A stretch of DNA of 64,000 nucleotides from Cenococcum geophilum 1.58. Lineage: Eukaryota; Ascomycota; Dothideomycetes; Gloniales; Gloniaceae. Where the stretch lies: NCBI GenBank assembly GCA_001692895.1, contig KV748213.1, forward strand, positions 124,001 to 188,000, given 5' to 3'. Every line of letters starts with the position of its first letter. Position 1 is the first letter of the stretch. Under the pieces are notes generated by a model. It made no database searches and was not told the DNA's origin. It saw only the letters and a list, made by a program, of their open reading frames with translations. A program made the position numbers and the translations under genes. Of the stretch, positions 14,040-23,908 are shown piece after piece.

Positions 14040-16700
14040 ATATAGGACTTTATATTAATTTAAAGAAATGTAAATTCTTAGTCACAGAAGTAAAATACCT
14101 TAGACTAATTATTACTACTAAGGGTGTCCGTATAGACCCTAAGAAAGTATATATAATTACTAAATAGTAAGCCCTTAACTGTATTAAGGACGTATAAACC
14201 TTCCTTGGTTTTGCTAACTTTTATTAGAAATTTATATACAGCTTCTTAGGCGTAGTAGCACTACTTATAGTAATAATATAAACAAAGGGCCTTTCTATAA
14301 AAGAAAGAAAAACGCACCTATACTTTACCTAGGCGCCTAAATATAAGATGGCGTTTTAAGACCTTAAAAATGCCTTTACTAAAGTACTTATTCTAGCTCA
14401 CTTTACACTAAGACAAGAACTCTATCTTAAAACTAACTCCTTAAACCACGTTAACATAGGCATCCTTTCCTAAATAGGTAATAACAGTCTCCTTTACCTA
14501 GTTATATTCTACTTATCTAAGCTTATACTATAANAGTATAACTANAAGATNTATAATAAAGAACTCNTTANAATTATATAAGCGTTTAAAGAATTCTAAC
14601 NANAACTNTCCTTAGTAGAGCCTAACTAGCTAACTAAAGTCCTTACGNACTATTATAACCTTAAGTACTTTATAACTATAAAGCAGCTAAACTAACGCTA
14701 GGTATATTAGAACAAGTTCCTCTTTAGTTTTAACTTTAAAATTATATATAGACTAGGAGTATAAGGTACTAAGCCTAATAGCCTAATACGCCGCTCGTAA
14801 GACCTTCCTTAGTCTAAAATAACCCCTATAATTAGTTCTAACAATAAACAATCCTAAAAGCACGAAATTTAGCCCTAGGTATACTACCTATAATAGAGCT
14901 AACTATACCTTAGCTTTATACTATAGAACTAGAGTTACCTCCTAAAATTAATAAGCTTATTACTACGGCATATAACACCTCTATTAACCTATTACTATAT
15001 TAACTTATTACCGCAAAGACTGCCGGCGCCTATACGCTGCCTATTAACCTCTAAAGCTTAGGCTAGATTAATATAGCAGCCTTAAAAGTAAAAGAGAATA
15101 GGCTTTATTATAGAGGCCGCCTATTTATCCCTAACTTAGAAAATCTATAACGGCAACTAATCTAAATAGCCTATAACCTCCGATTAAGCGGCTACCTAGG
15201 CAAAGGAGGAACCTATAAGCTCCTTAGCCAATACTACTTTTAGCTAAAAATAATAGACTTAGTTATACGCTTTATAGGCACTTACTATAGTTAAAGGGCG
15301 CTAAGGCCTTTAATATAAAGTACTAAGGACTACTGCACCCTCTACTAGTACCTATATAACAATAGGCAGATATCGCTATAGATTTTATTATTAACTTATC
15401 ACCCTATAAATAATACGGCCGTACCTATAAAAACATCCTTATAATAATATATCAACTTATAAAAGAGCGCTACTACGTCCTAACCGAAGGCGTAGCTATT
15501 AGTAACGTTACTAACACCTTCCTTTATAAAGTTTATTAATTATATAGGTTACCTAACTTAATTACATCCAACTAAGGTATATAATTTAACTCCGATATAT
15601 AGAGACGAATCTACTAATACCTTAGCATCTCCGTTAAGATATTTATATCCTTCTATTATAAAACTGCTAAGTAACTAAAAAACGCTAATACTAGTATAAA
15701 AGCGTACCTATAATAAGTAGTCGCCTATAGTTAAGATAACTAAGTAGATTACCTCCTACTAGGTAAATTTACAGCGAATAACTACGTCTTAACTACTATA
15801 GGACTTACCCCATTCTTTGTAAATAAAGGTTATTACCCCTAATCTAGTATAGAGCTACCAGAACCTATTAATAAAAAACTACTATATAGAAAACGCCTTA
15901 AGATGCTACTTGCTAACTAGTATATAGACTATATAAAAATTCTACTTAACTACTATAAGGGAGAAATGGCCTAAGCTTAAGCAAAGTAGGCTTACTTCGC
16001 TAACTATTATAGAACGCCACCACTAAAGATACGTATTGGTAACTAGGTATAGCTAGATATATATAATATCTTTATATAAAGGCCTATAAAGTCACTTAAT
16101 TATAAGAACCTTAGCCCCTATCTAATTAAACGAGTTATTAATAGGGGAGCTATATATAAGCTAGAACTCCTACTTACCCTAACCACCCGCGAGATATAGC
16201 CTATATTTTACCTATAACTACTATACCTCTATTAGCCTAACCCCTTACTAGGGTAGATATAGCCTAAACCCCTACTAGTACTAATCTAAGATAAGAACGA
16301 AGACGAGAACTATAAGGAGTGGACTATAGAATAAATTATTAACTCTAAATACTTTAGTAAAGGTAGGGGACAACGGCTCTACTATAGAGCTATATATATA
16401 GGATTTGATATAAATTAGCCAAAATAGTAACTATAGGAAGACTTTAAAAATACAAAGGATTTAATTAGCGACTTTTACTACGCGAACCTATAGAAACTAG
16501 GCTTAAGCAGAGATTTTATACCTAATTCTCTATAGGAGCCCTTATAGAGTTAAACCATTATATATTACCACGTAAGGGCAATTGCCGTTAAATTACCGTT
16601 AGATTGCGGTAAAGTGCAATTACGTAACTGGAATATCATTAAGATATCCAGGAACTTTAACCGGCTGTTAAAGTTATTTAATTAGTTGGATTTTTAGATG
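14040..16700 (+). mobile_element. Ty3/gypsy LTR retrotransposon H (3' half, fossil)
   Basis: Plus-strand gypsy remnant starting in the middle of reverse transcriptase. In order it shows the RT C-terminus (about 14060-14240), RNase H (14280-14700), integrase zinc-binding and core regions (about 15100-15900), and a chromodomain-like end (about 16310-16500, GRGQRLYYRA followed by an ED-K-dL-DFY block). The tail near 16585-16620 carries the same GCCGTTA-type short repeats as the LTR of element G, so G and H may be related. It is broken, RIP-mutated and contains N bases at 14534-14647. Element G probably inserted into it, since H is cut exactly at G's LTR edge. Confidence 0.75.
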
Positions 16701-16702
16701 CC

Positions 16703-17100
16703 TGTAACGAAGCCTTGTAGCAGGAACTACGGTGGACTTGTTAATGGGCTGGGTATGTAGGTAAACAAGAAGTCAACAACGCAGTAACAACTGGTGGAGT
16801 GGTTGCCCAACAGATTAACTCCAATTGTATTCTGAGATTCACTACGAAGAAGGGAAACTATCTGTAGAGACCGTGTGTCTTTAAATACATAACTCCTCTC
16901 TATAGTAAAGAGTTTAGTACGTCGGTACGTCGCGTTTCTATGTTCCCACGTTTCCACGTTCCGAACTTGTAACGTGACTGGCCACGTGACTCGGCTACCC
17001 CTCGTCCCATGGCTCGATTTATCTCATGAATTAGACGCTCCGCAAAAGATTTGTTCCGTGACAAGGGATAGCGCATAGACCCTCCTGCTAACTTCTGGAC
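16703..17100 (-). repeat. Solo or partial gypsy LTR that largely escaped RIP
   Basis: From 16703 (TGTAACGAAGCC) this tracks the LTR of element A base for base apart from transitions, but has C and G where A/B/C have T and A. Examples are GTGGAGTGGTTGCCCAACAG against the TA-rich versions. The match is strong to about 16905, weaker to about 17000, and uncertain beyond. No internal region or partner LTR is adjacent. ORFs on the minus strand here are chance reading of LTR sequence. Confidence 0.7.
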
Positions 17101-17169
17101 CAATTAGAATAGCGCACTAATTCCAGCCCCCTGCGCACCCCTGTCACCTAACAAAATCCTCTGCGGAGC

Positions 17170-18028
17170 GTCTGAGAGCTTATGGGCGTCGCTTTAGTGA
17201 GATTTGAATGTTTTAAAAATTAAATCTTGCGTATTTTTATGAGCGACGTCCTTACCATAAGAGTTATTATATATTTTATTGATGCAATAGATTCTTTAGG
17301 TAATTATATCTATATATTTATAAATTATAACCCCTTACTAAGAATACTAGGGGGCGAGATACATCGTCGCAGAATATAAGTTAGACTTTAAATTTGAATG
17401 TTTTGTAGATTTTAACTAAAACCAACTAACTACCTATGTCTAACTTCTTGTAAAATAGAGCTATGATATTGCTATAATATAGAGACGATAGAGAAGATAA
17501 AGAGCTTTTACCTTGTAGTATTTTAGAGATAATTAGACCTAGAGAAGTATATAAGTTTTGGCAGTGAGGCAAAATTATAATAAAACTAGACTAAAACTGA
17601 CCAACTACCTATATCTAACTTCTTGTAGAATAGAGCTATAATATTGCCATAATATAGAGGCGATAGAGAAGAAAAGGAGCTTTTAGCTCGTATTATTTTA
17701 GAGATAATTAAACATAGAGAAGTATGTAAGGTATAGCAGTAAGGCAAAATTGCGACAAGAAAATGCGACCGATAAGAAAATACAACAAGAAAATGCAACC
17801 GATAAGAAAATGCGACTAACAAAATGCAACTAACGCAACCAACTATAATATAGCTACGACGTTATTATTTAATGTAATAGATAGAGAAATTAAAGAGCTT
17901 TTATCTTATAGTATTTTTATAATAACTAGACGTTATAAAGGGGTTAAGATACGTGTTGTGGTGGAAGAGTAATCGCCTAACAAAAAACATTGGGTTCTTA
18001 TACAAAGGGCGCCTATAAGCTCTCAGAC
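17170..18028. mobile_element. Possible non-autonomous element with 19-bp terminal inverted repeats
   Basis: GTCTGAGAGCTTATGGGCG at 17170-17188 faces CGCCTATAAGCTCTCAGAC at 18010-18028, 18 of 19 positions matching as an inverted repeat. The interior is AT-rich, has no credible coding region, and holds long direct repeats (separate entry). I see no clear target duplication, so the boundaries may be wrong. Confidence 0.45.
17411..17940. repeat. About 175-bp direct repeats plus a 16-17-bp tandem array
   Basis: Two near-complete units (about 17413-17580 and 17588-17757) share blocks such as CTAACTTCTTGTA and GAGCTTTTA. A partial third unit (about 17836-17940) follows. Between units 2 and 3 lies a short array (17757-17835) built on AAGAAAATGCGACC-type units, about five copies. 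Confidence 0.7.
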
Positions 18029-18160
18029 CCTTGGGGAGAAATTCCTCTCGGTGCGATCTAATTGGTCCAGGAGTCCACAGGACTAGGGTAAGGTCCACAA
18101 GCGTAGCGCTAGTCCTTCCACGTCGTAGCGCAATTTCTCCCCGGGGGTCTGATTTATGAG
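18018..18160. repeat. Imperfect inverted repeat (hairpin, MITE-like)
   Basis: TCAGACCCTTGGGGAGAAAT at about 18023-18042 faces ATTTCTCCCCGGGGGTCTGA at about 18134-18153, around a GC-rich loop of about 90 bp. The outer flank resembles the ends of the element at 17170-18028, so these are probably copies of one end family. A minus-strand ORF across it looks spurious. Confidence 0.5.
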
Positions 18161-18179
18161 ATAAGGCTCGATCGGTTCC

Positions 18180-18402
18180 AGCGCCTCCCGTGCTGTCTCA
18201 ACCAACCCGTTCATGTCCTCTCTCAGTAGTCGTACTACTGCCGATATAAGGTCCGTAATAATGCCAAGCTTTATTATATAATATTATTTTAAGCCTTTAG
18301 CAATACCCCCCTTTCTTCTTTTCTATACCTTAAGTATCCCTTTTATATATATATAGTAACCACAGCATTGCCGGAGCTCCGCCTCTATAGGAGGGGGGGT
18401 AA
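18180..18402 (+). mobile_element. 3' end of an LTR retroelement with polypurine tract (fossil)
   Basis: This short stretch leads directly into an LTR through a polypurine tract (about 18388-18400, ending GAGGGGGGGTAA). That indicates the internal 3' end of a plus-strand LTR retroelement. Too little is left to assign Copia or Gypsy. Confidence 0.45.
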
Positions 18403-18595
18403 TGTTATGGAACCCTATCGTAGGGGCCTCTATAGGAGAACCCCGTGCTCTTATATACACCTCGCGTACAGCTTATATTAGCTACGCGTAGGTATATTAC
18501 CTCCTTATGCCCTTAACCCTTACGATTAATTGCGTAATATCTTGTAGACTCCTTAAATACATACGCTCTATAGCTACTACCCCCGTCCCGTAACA
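18403..18595 (+). repeat. LTR (about 193 bp, TG...CA)
   Basis: It starts TGTTATGGAACCC and ends CCCGTAACA, short matching inverted ends typical of LTRs, and is preceded by a polypurine tract. It is less mutated than the gypsy elements to its left. No second LTR is visible. Confidence 0.55.
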
Positions 18596-19290
18596 TTATA
18601 GTAGGTCTTAAAGTAAGGGTCTTTAGCCCGCGTAAAACTAACCCGTTTATCTATTCAGTATAAAGCTTTATAGTAATTATAGGCTATATTTATAGGCCTA
18701 ATATCTAACTAATCCGTAATAGGGTGGACGGTAGTAATAGTGGCTATACTTAAAGGCCTAATTCTTAACTAGTCTATAATAGGGCAGATAGTAGTAAGTT
18801 ACGGCTAGATTAATATAGGCGGTATAAGGAGGCGGGGAGTAGAGGGAGAAGTAGTAGTAAAAGTAGCAGCGGAAGTAGCGGCGGCAGTAATAGAAGCAGT
18901 GATAGTAGCGGCGGAAGTAGTAGTAGTAGCGGTAGAAGTAGTAGTGGCAGCGGCAGAAGTAGCGGTAGTTATAGTTTAGGTTATAGCCTATAGGAGGTCC
19001 GCTAAAGGTCGTTAGGACTATTAATTTTTTTTCCCTCCTATATATAGGGTTAGAAAAGTAGTAATTTAAAAGAATAAATAAAGGAGGAAGTTAACCCTAT
19101 AAGGTTTATAGGTCTTATATAGGGCTCTAAGGCAGTTTATTATAAACTTAGTAGAAGAGTAATACTGCCTATAAATAGTATAAAATATATAATCGGAAGG
19201 CATATAATTGGAAGGCATTTAGGGCGTATATAGGGAATAGTAACTAGGGTAGAAGGTAGAAAGCAGTAGGTATCCCTTAACCCGTTAACT
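18596..19290. repeat. AT-rich sequence with a 60-bp duplication and a trinucleotide array
   Basis: A 60-bp unit is tandemly duplicated at 18682-18741 and 18742-18801 (both start GGCTATA and contain AGGCCTAAT). From about 18838 to 18968 there is a degenerate (AGT/AGC/GGC)n trinucleotide array. The rest is RIP-like AT-rich sequence with no gene that I can see. A similar short trinucleotide run recurs at about 22510-22545. Confidence 0.65.
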
Positions 19291-19905
19291 TGGGCACGCA
19301 GGTTATCGATAAGAGCCCACCAATCAAATCAGTGGGATTCGGTAGCCGTGCTTAGGAATACAAAATTCGGAGAGTGGCTAAGGCTTCGGGGGGGGGGTTT
19401 TTCGCCGTTTTATTTGGGGGAATCTTACATTGAGTCTTCCGAACAAGATCTGCATTAAGTCTAGCGTGATTAGAAGGCATGGTGGTGGTGTATTTGATGG
19501 TTGAATTCTACGCGTTGTTCTGATTCTGGTGTTCGCGCACGGGCCTTCCCCTCTGCTCGCCCTAACGGGTCAAGGGATAGGAATAAATTTAATAGGGTAG
19601 CACGTAAGGGAGTTAGGTGACTAGTATTCCTTAGCTAAAGAAAGCCACTAATAGAAAACCGCCAAGGCCTTATAAACGGTATATAATAGATATACGCGTA
19701 CTTTTGGTTCTGGTGTTATGGTGTTCTGCGCACGGACTAACTATCGTAGGACCTTACCAGCCGAAGGTTTGGTTTTCGCGATGCAGATGCATACAAGTCA
19801 AACACACGTGACGTTCTAACGTGAAGAGGAAGGATTTAAGCCTATTTAGGGGGGATGTACGCGTATCAAATTGGGGGGTTAGGCGTAGTAATTAGGGGGT
19901 GTGTA
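19291..19905. other. Unique GC-normal intergenic region
   Basis: Base composition changes sharply at about 19290 to ordinary, non-RIP sequence. There is a run of G residues at about 19391-19400. A phrase of the type TTCTGGTGTT followed by GCGCACGG occurs twice (about 19519-19541 and 19705-19735), with mutated-looking sequence between, as if something inserted near a duplicated site. A CACGTGAC palindrome-containing site lies at about 19805. No gene seen. Confidence 0.5.
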
Positions 19906-20056
19906 ACTACAAGGGGGTACCACGAACGGGACAGACGGCCTCCCTGCTAGTGTGTTTTTAAAATAAGCGAGCACTTGCAAAATGGTTGGGCTTTATTATT
20001 CTGCTAGCATACTAGCAGGGAGGGCGTCTGCCCCGTTCGTGTTACCCCCTTGTAGT
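19906..20056. mobile_element. 151-bp MITE with 49-bp terminal inverted repeats
   Basis: The arms at 19906-19954 and 20008-20056 are inverted copies, 45 of 49 positions matching, beginning ACTACAAGGGGGTA. The central spacer is 53 bp and AT-richer. The structure would fold into a near-perfect hairpin. No transposase and no clear target duplication. It lies 121 bp upstream of the start of the 598-residue ORF, so it may sit in its promoter or leader. Confidence 0.85.
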
Positions 20057-20177
20057 GGTGGCCTAAAACTTTGGTAGAAGGTCCGGGCCGGGATAGGGTT
20101 TCGCTTCATGGGTACAGCAGCGCGTCATCCTTCGTCAGGCGCGTCAGGAATCCTACGCAGCTCCCATAACTCTATCC

Positions 20178-21974
20178 ATGCCTCCCCGCAGCAAACCACG
20201 ATCCCAGAGGAAGCCAGAAATCGTTCACTACTCAGAACCACGCCTAGGACAGACATATTTTCCAATGCGACGCAAAACCAAGAAGACGATGCCTCAGTCT
20301 ACCCCCACCTCCGTGGAGAGACAGCAGACCATGACACAGGCTGGGTATGTGGCCACATTATCTTCATCGAAAAGAAAGAGAGGAGAGCATGAAGAGGTAG
20401 GAGACTTTGAATCAGAGGTTGAGTCGGATGAGCCGGGGTCCTCAGATGAAAAGCGACAGCAGACTCTCACCCAAATGATACATGGAGTTTGGCCAACGCC
20501 TGGCTACGAAGATAATCGGAAGATTCTTGCACTGAAGAGGAGACGGGGAAATATGAAAACGGAGGAGAAGTGGCAACAGACTCTCACGCAGATGACGCAT
20601 GGACTTATGCCTACACTAATGGCTTCCGATGATGAGGACGAAGATGACAATGATGATAATGGATACACACTTGCTATTGAACAACGTCTTGCAGGGCATG
20701 GCATTCACAAGCCATCTCATGAGAGAAGCCCTCCAAAATCTCCAGTGCATCAGCACCCGGGAACACTTGAGCATTTGCACGAGTGGATTACAAACCAGGA
20801 GACTCAAGCGCACCATCTTTCAAATCATGTAGCTTCGTTACGTCGCTCTACCAAAGTAAAAACAGAAAATCCAAAAACCCCCCCTAGACGACGTTTGCTA
20901 GAGATTCCATCTTCTCAATCTCCTCCAGAATCTCCACTATCAACCCAGAAATCTACCGAACGCCATAGTCGATATCCGCTTGAAGAAAGATCCCCAAATC
21001 CCCAAGGCCTGTTAGATTCGCCTTCGAAAGGCCGCATCGCTGCTACTAGCAACCCGGCTATAAGAAAGTTGGTTCTACAAACAATTAAAGTAGTCAAGGG
21101 AGAACGAACAGGTTTTTCACCAACACCGCTCCATCGAATTTTTAAAAGCACTATTCAAGACTCGGACGAAGAGGAGGAATTAGGAAGTGATGACGAAGAC
21201 ACCGATACCAACAACCATGCCATTGGAGATGAAGCACATGTGGCCACCAATCAGATCGACCCTGCCCGTACTAATACCGATCCTATGGATGGTCTAAACG
21301 AAAATGTCGAAGATGGGGGACGTATTACTGAGAATGATTTGAGACCATCTGAGGCCCTGATCTCGCATCAGTTCCAGCAGAAAAACGAACAGTGGCAATC
21401 CAAGCTACGAGAAACAGGCCAACCGACTTACATCCAGTTCAAATCATTTCAAGCTATTATGCACGCATCACAATCCGAAGAAAGTCAAGACAGTATAGGG
21501 ACAGGAACCGAAGAGGCAGCAGCCCAACTACAAACCGAGCTTGAATCTTACACTCAACGCCAAAACACCCGCCAACCTCCTAACTTTCGAATATCTCACC
21601 TTGAGCAAAGTGGCCAGCGAATCCAGGACTCTAACTCCATTCCAACACAATCTTCGCATCTATCTCAAGCGACAACCGTAGACTCTACGCAGCCCTCGCC
21701 TCACAACGCCCATCACTCCGCCCTCCAACTGCCCGTATCTCCATCTAGACCCCCACCTCTGACTATACCCTCATCTCTACCTTCGTTTTTATCTTCGCCG
21801 AATATCTTGAGAGGAATTACAAGTGCCGAGTCACCATCTTCAAAAAGAACAGGAGCAGGAATAGTGACAGCAAGTCAGATGGTGCCGGAAAGCTTGGACG
21901 ATTACAGTATACCACCGTCGCCGCCGTGGAATGACGATGATGATGACGATGATGATTACGATGGGGAATTATAG
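20178..21974 (+). CDS. Hypothetical 598-residue acidic, low-complexity protein
   Basis: A single uninterrupted frame with ordinary codon use in a GC-normal island, so probably a real host gene. I do not recognise the family. Three copies of a QQTxTQ motif occur at about residues 49-55 (QQTMTQA), 94-100 and 133-139 (both QQTLTQM), each near basic runs such as KRKR (65-68) and KRRR (120-123) that could act as nuclear localisation signals. An acidic stretch (about 150-160, DDEDEDDNDD) and an Asp-rich C-terminus (NDDDDDDDDYDGEL) flank a Ser/Pro/Gln-rich, probably disordered middle with many SP sites. There is no membrane segment or signal peptide. The start at 20178 is chosen because composition and repeats continue from it; an overlapping frame from 20108 is a shadow. 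A chromatin or DNA-repair scaffold role would be a guess. Confidence 0.75.
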   Translation: MPPRSKPRSQRKPEIVHYSEPRLGQTYFPMRRKTKKTMPQSTPTSVERQQTMTQAGYVATLSSSKRKRGEHEEVGDFESEVESDEPGSSDEKRQQTLTQMIHGVWPTPGYEDNRKILALKRRRGNMKTEEKWQQTLTQMTHGLMPTLMASDDEDEDDNDDNGYTLAIEQRLAGHGIHKPSHERSPPKSPVHQHPGTLEHLHEWITNQETQAHHLSNHVASLRRSTKVKTENPKTPPRRRLLEIPSSQSPPESPLSTQKSTERHSRYPLEERSPNPQGLLDSPSKGRIAATSNPAIRKLVLQTIKVVKGERTGFSPTPLHRIFKSTIQDSDEEEELGSDDEDTDTNNHAIGDEAHVATNQIDPARTNTDPMDGLNENVEDGGRITENDLRPSEALISHQFQQKNEQWQSKLRETGQPTYIQFKSFQAIMHASQSEESQDSIGTGTEEAAAQLQTELESYTQRQNTRQPPNFRISHLEQSGQRIQDSNSIPTQSSHLSQATTVDSTQPSPHNAHHSALQLPVSPSRPPPLTIPSSLPSFLSSPNILRGITSAESPSSKRTGAGIVTASQMVPESLDDYSIPPSPPWNDDDDDDDDYDGEL

Positions 21975-22190
21975 CAAGAGCATTTTAAGGCAGATCGATA
22001 GTTTGATATACAGCATATTGGGTGTGGAGATAATATTCGGATATCTAGGTTCTAGCGGACATCTGGATAGCCCTTGTAATTCCTGTAGCATAGATACTCG
22101 TAAATGAGATAGTACTACCAACAAAATAGCCAATTGATCTCCTCGCAATACCGTAAGAATGCGTTGATAATGTCCCGTGACACCAATTTA
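21975..22190. other. 3' flank of the 598-residue ORF
   Basis: Non-mutated intergenic sequence running to about 22190, where AT-rich RIP-type sequence begins. It probably holds the 3' UTR. No gene or inverted repeat seen. Confidence 0.4.
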
Positions 22191-23908
22191 GTAAGTATAA
22201 TATCTGCTTTTACCGTAAATTAACCTACTATATAGCTGCTTCCTTGCTAACCTTCTAGGCTTACGCGACCTATTTAATCTCCTTAATAACCTTAAGCTAT
22301 AGGGAGTATTATTAGACCTCCTTTTACTAGCTAGCCTATTATTTACTACCCTATTTAGAATCTAGCGCTACTATAAAAGGATTACCTCGTAGCCCTTTAG
22401 TCTACTTATATTAAAGGGCCTATATAGAGTTTATTACGCGGCTTATATAATATATAGGTAGAAACCTAAACCTAGGCTCTAGCTAGAACTGCGGCTCTAG
22501 CTATAGCTATAGCGGTAGTAGTAATAGTAGTAGTAAAGCTATATAGAAAGGAGAGCTTATAGCGCTTACTTAGGTAGATATATATTTACTAAATCCCATA
22601 ATAGATAGAGCTAAAGGGGCCGCTTTTATAGGCGGATATAAGGTGTTAGTAAACTAGCCCTAAGGCTATACTATTGCCGCCACTATAGCTAAAGGGGCAT
22701 TTAGTTAAAATATAAGGTCTTTAAATATTAGTAACTAAAGCTATAAAGACTAAGCCAATTAGGACCTATCTAAATAGTCTAATAAGCCTTTAATATCGCT
22801 AGATATCTACTTATTTTTAATATAGAGCCTTTAATTAGTTAATAAGAAGTAATATAGCCTAGTAAAGAATTAATAGCTAATTTAGGCTTCCCTCTTTTTC
22901 TAGAGGTAGGGCTTTAGCTTCTATATAAAGGCCGTATATACTTTATACTAAAAATAGGATAGCTTTTTACTAAATAGCTTAAGAATATTTTATAAAGGGC
23001 TATTAGGTCTTATAGAATAACCTTATAAAGGTAAAAGAGAAGGTTTATAACCCCTATAGTAGTAAGGCTATTGATTTAATATAGCTTTAAACTAAAATAG
23101 CTCTTCTATTTATCTAGTTTAGGCAATCTTATTAACAGTAGTATATTAGGCGGCGTAATACCTATATAGTAGATTTTAAAATAGCCTATCTATAAAGGGT
23201 ATTTTATTATTAACTTTATAAACTCTTATAGGAGAGAGTTTAAGTAATAGCCTACTATATACTTTTAATTTTACCTTTAATATATTAAATCTAGTCTTTA
23301 CTAACCCCCTTTAGCTCTACTATTTTTAATATTAGCGCTCTGCCTAATAGAGGTCTTCTTTCTTAAAAAGACACCAATATATTAAAAAGCCTTTATAATT
23401 TAATCCTACTATAAGTTATATAAAAGGACCACCTTATAGTTCTTAGTACTACTTTTATTTTAATATATATTATATTATACTAAGTACTTATTAAAGTCTA
23501 AAAATAGCTTAATACTAAAATCCTAGTAGTATAGGAAATAGAAAGCTAGCTTACTAAGTATATAAATAAGTGGCATTTTATTTTATAAGGCTTTAATAGT
23601 TTTAAGGTAGTTTTACTAGTTCTACTTATTTACGCATATAGTAAATATTAAGGGTATATAGCGCGTAAGGCCTTTACCCTTAAACTTAAAGGTAAATAAA
23701 TCTAAGATCTTAGTAAAGTATTTATTACTACTATAGGTAAGTATATAATAGCTTAATAGGATATTAATAAGCGTATAAAAGTAGTACTTTAGGGATAGAA
23801 TAGTGCCTTTAGCTTAAAGCTTATAGTAAACGCCTTAAAAGTTATTCTTAGTATAGCTATTAAGGAGGGTATCTCTACCCTTATTAGCAAACTTTTTCTT
23901 ATACTATA
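22190..23908 (-). mobile_element. Unrecognised RIP-mutated repeat, left part
   Basis: AT-rich, TpA-dense sequence with no open frame. The minus-strand translation of about 23050-23650 keeps stretches of protein-like composition (aromatic and Lys-rich blocks between TAG/TAA stops), suggesting a decayed coding region on minus. I could not match it to a known transposase, reverse transcriptase or recombinase. A pogo-like element interrupts it at 23909-25873, and it resumes at 25874. Confidence 0.4.

Noticed and set aside
16727-17103. Two minus-strand ORFs of 67 and 76 residues
   Set aside because: They overlap the unmutated LTR and have no domain; LTR sequence explains them.
20504-21151. Several short ORFs overlapping the 598-residue frame
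   Set aside because: They are shorter frames over the same low-complexity sequence; composition and continuity favour the long frame.
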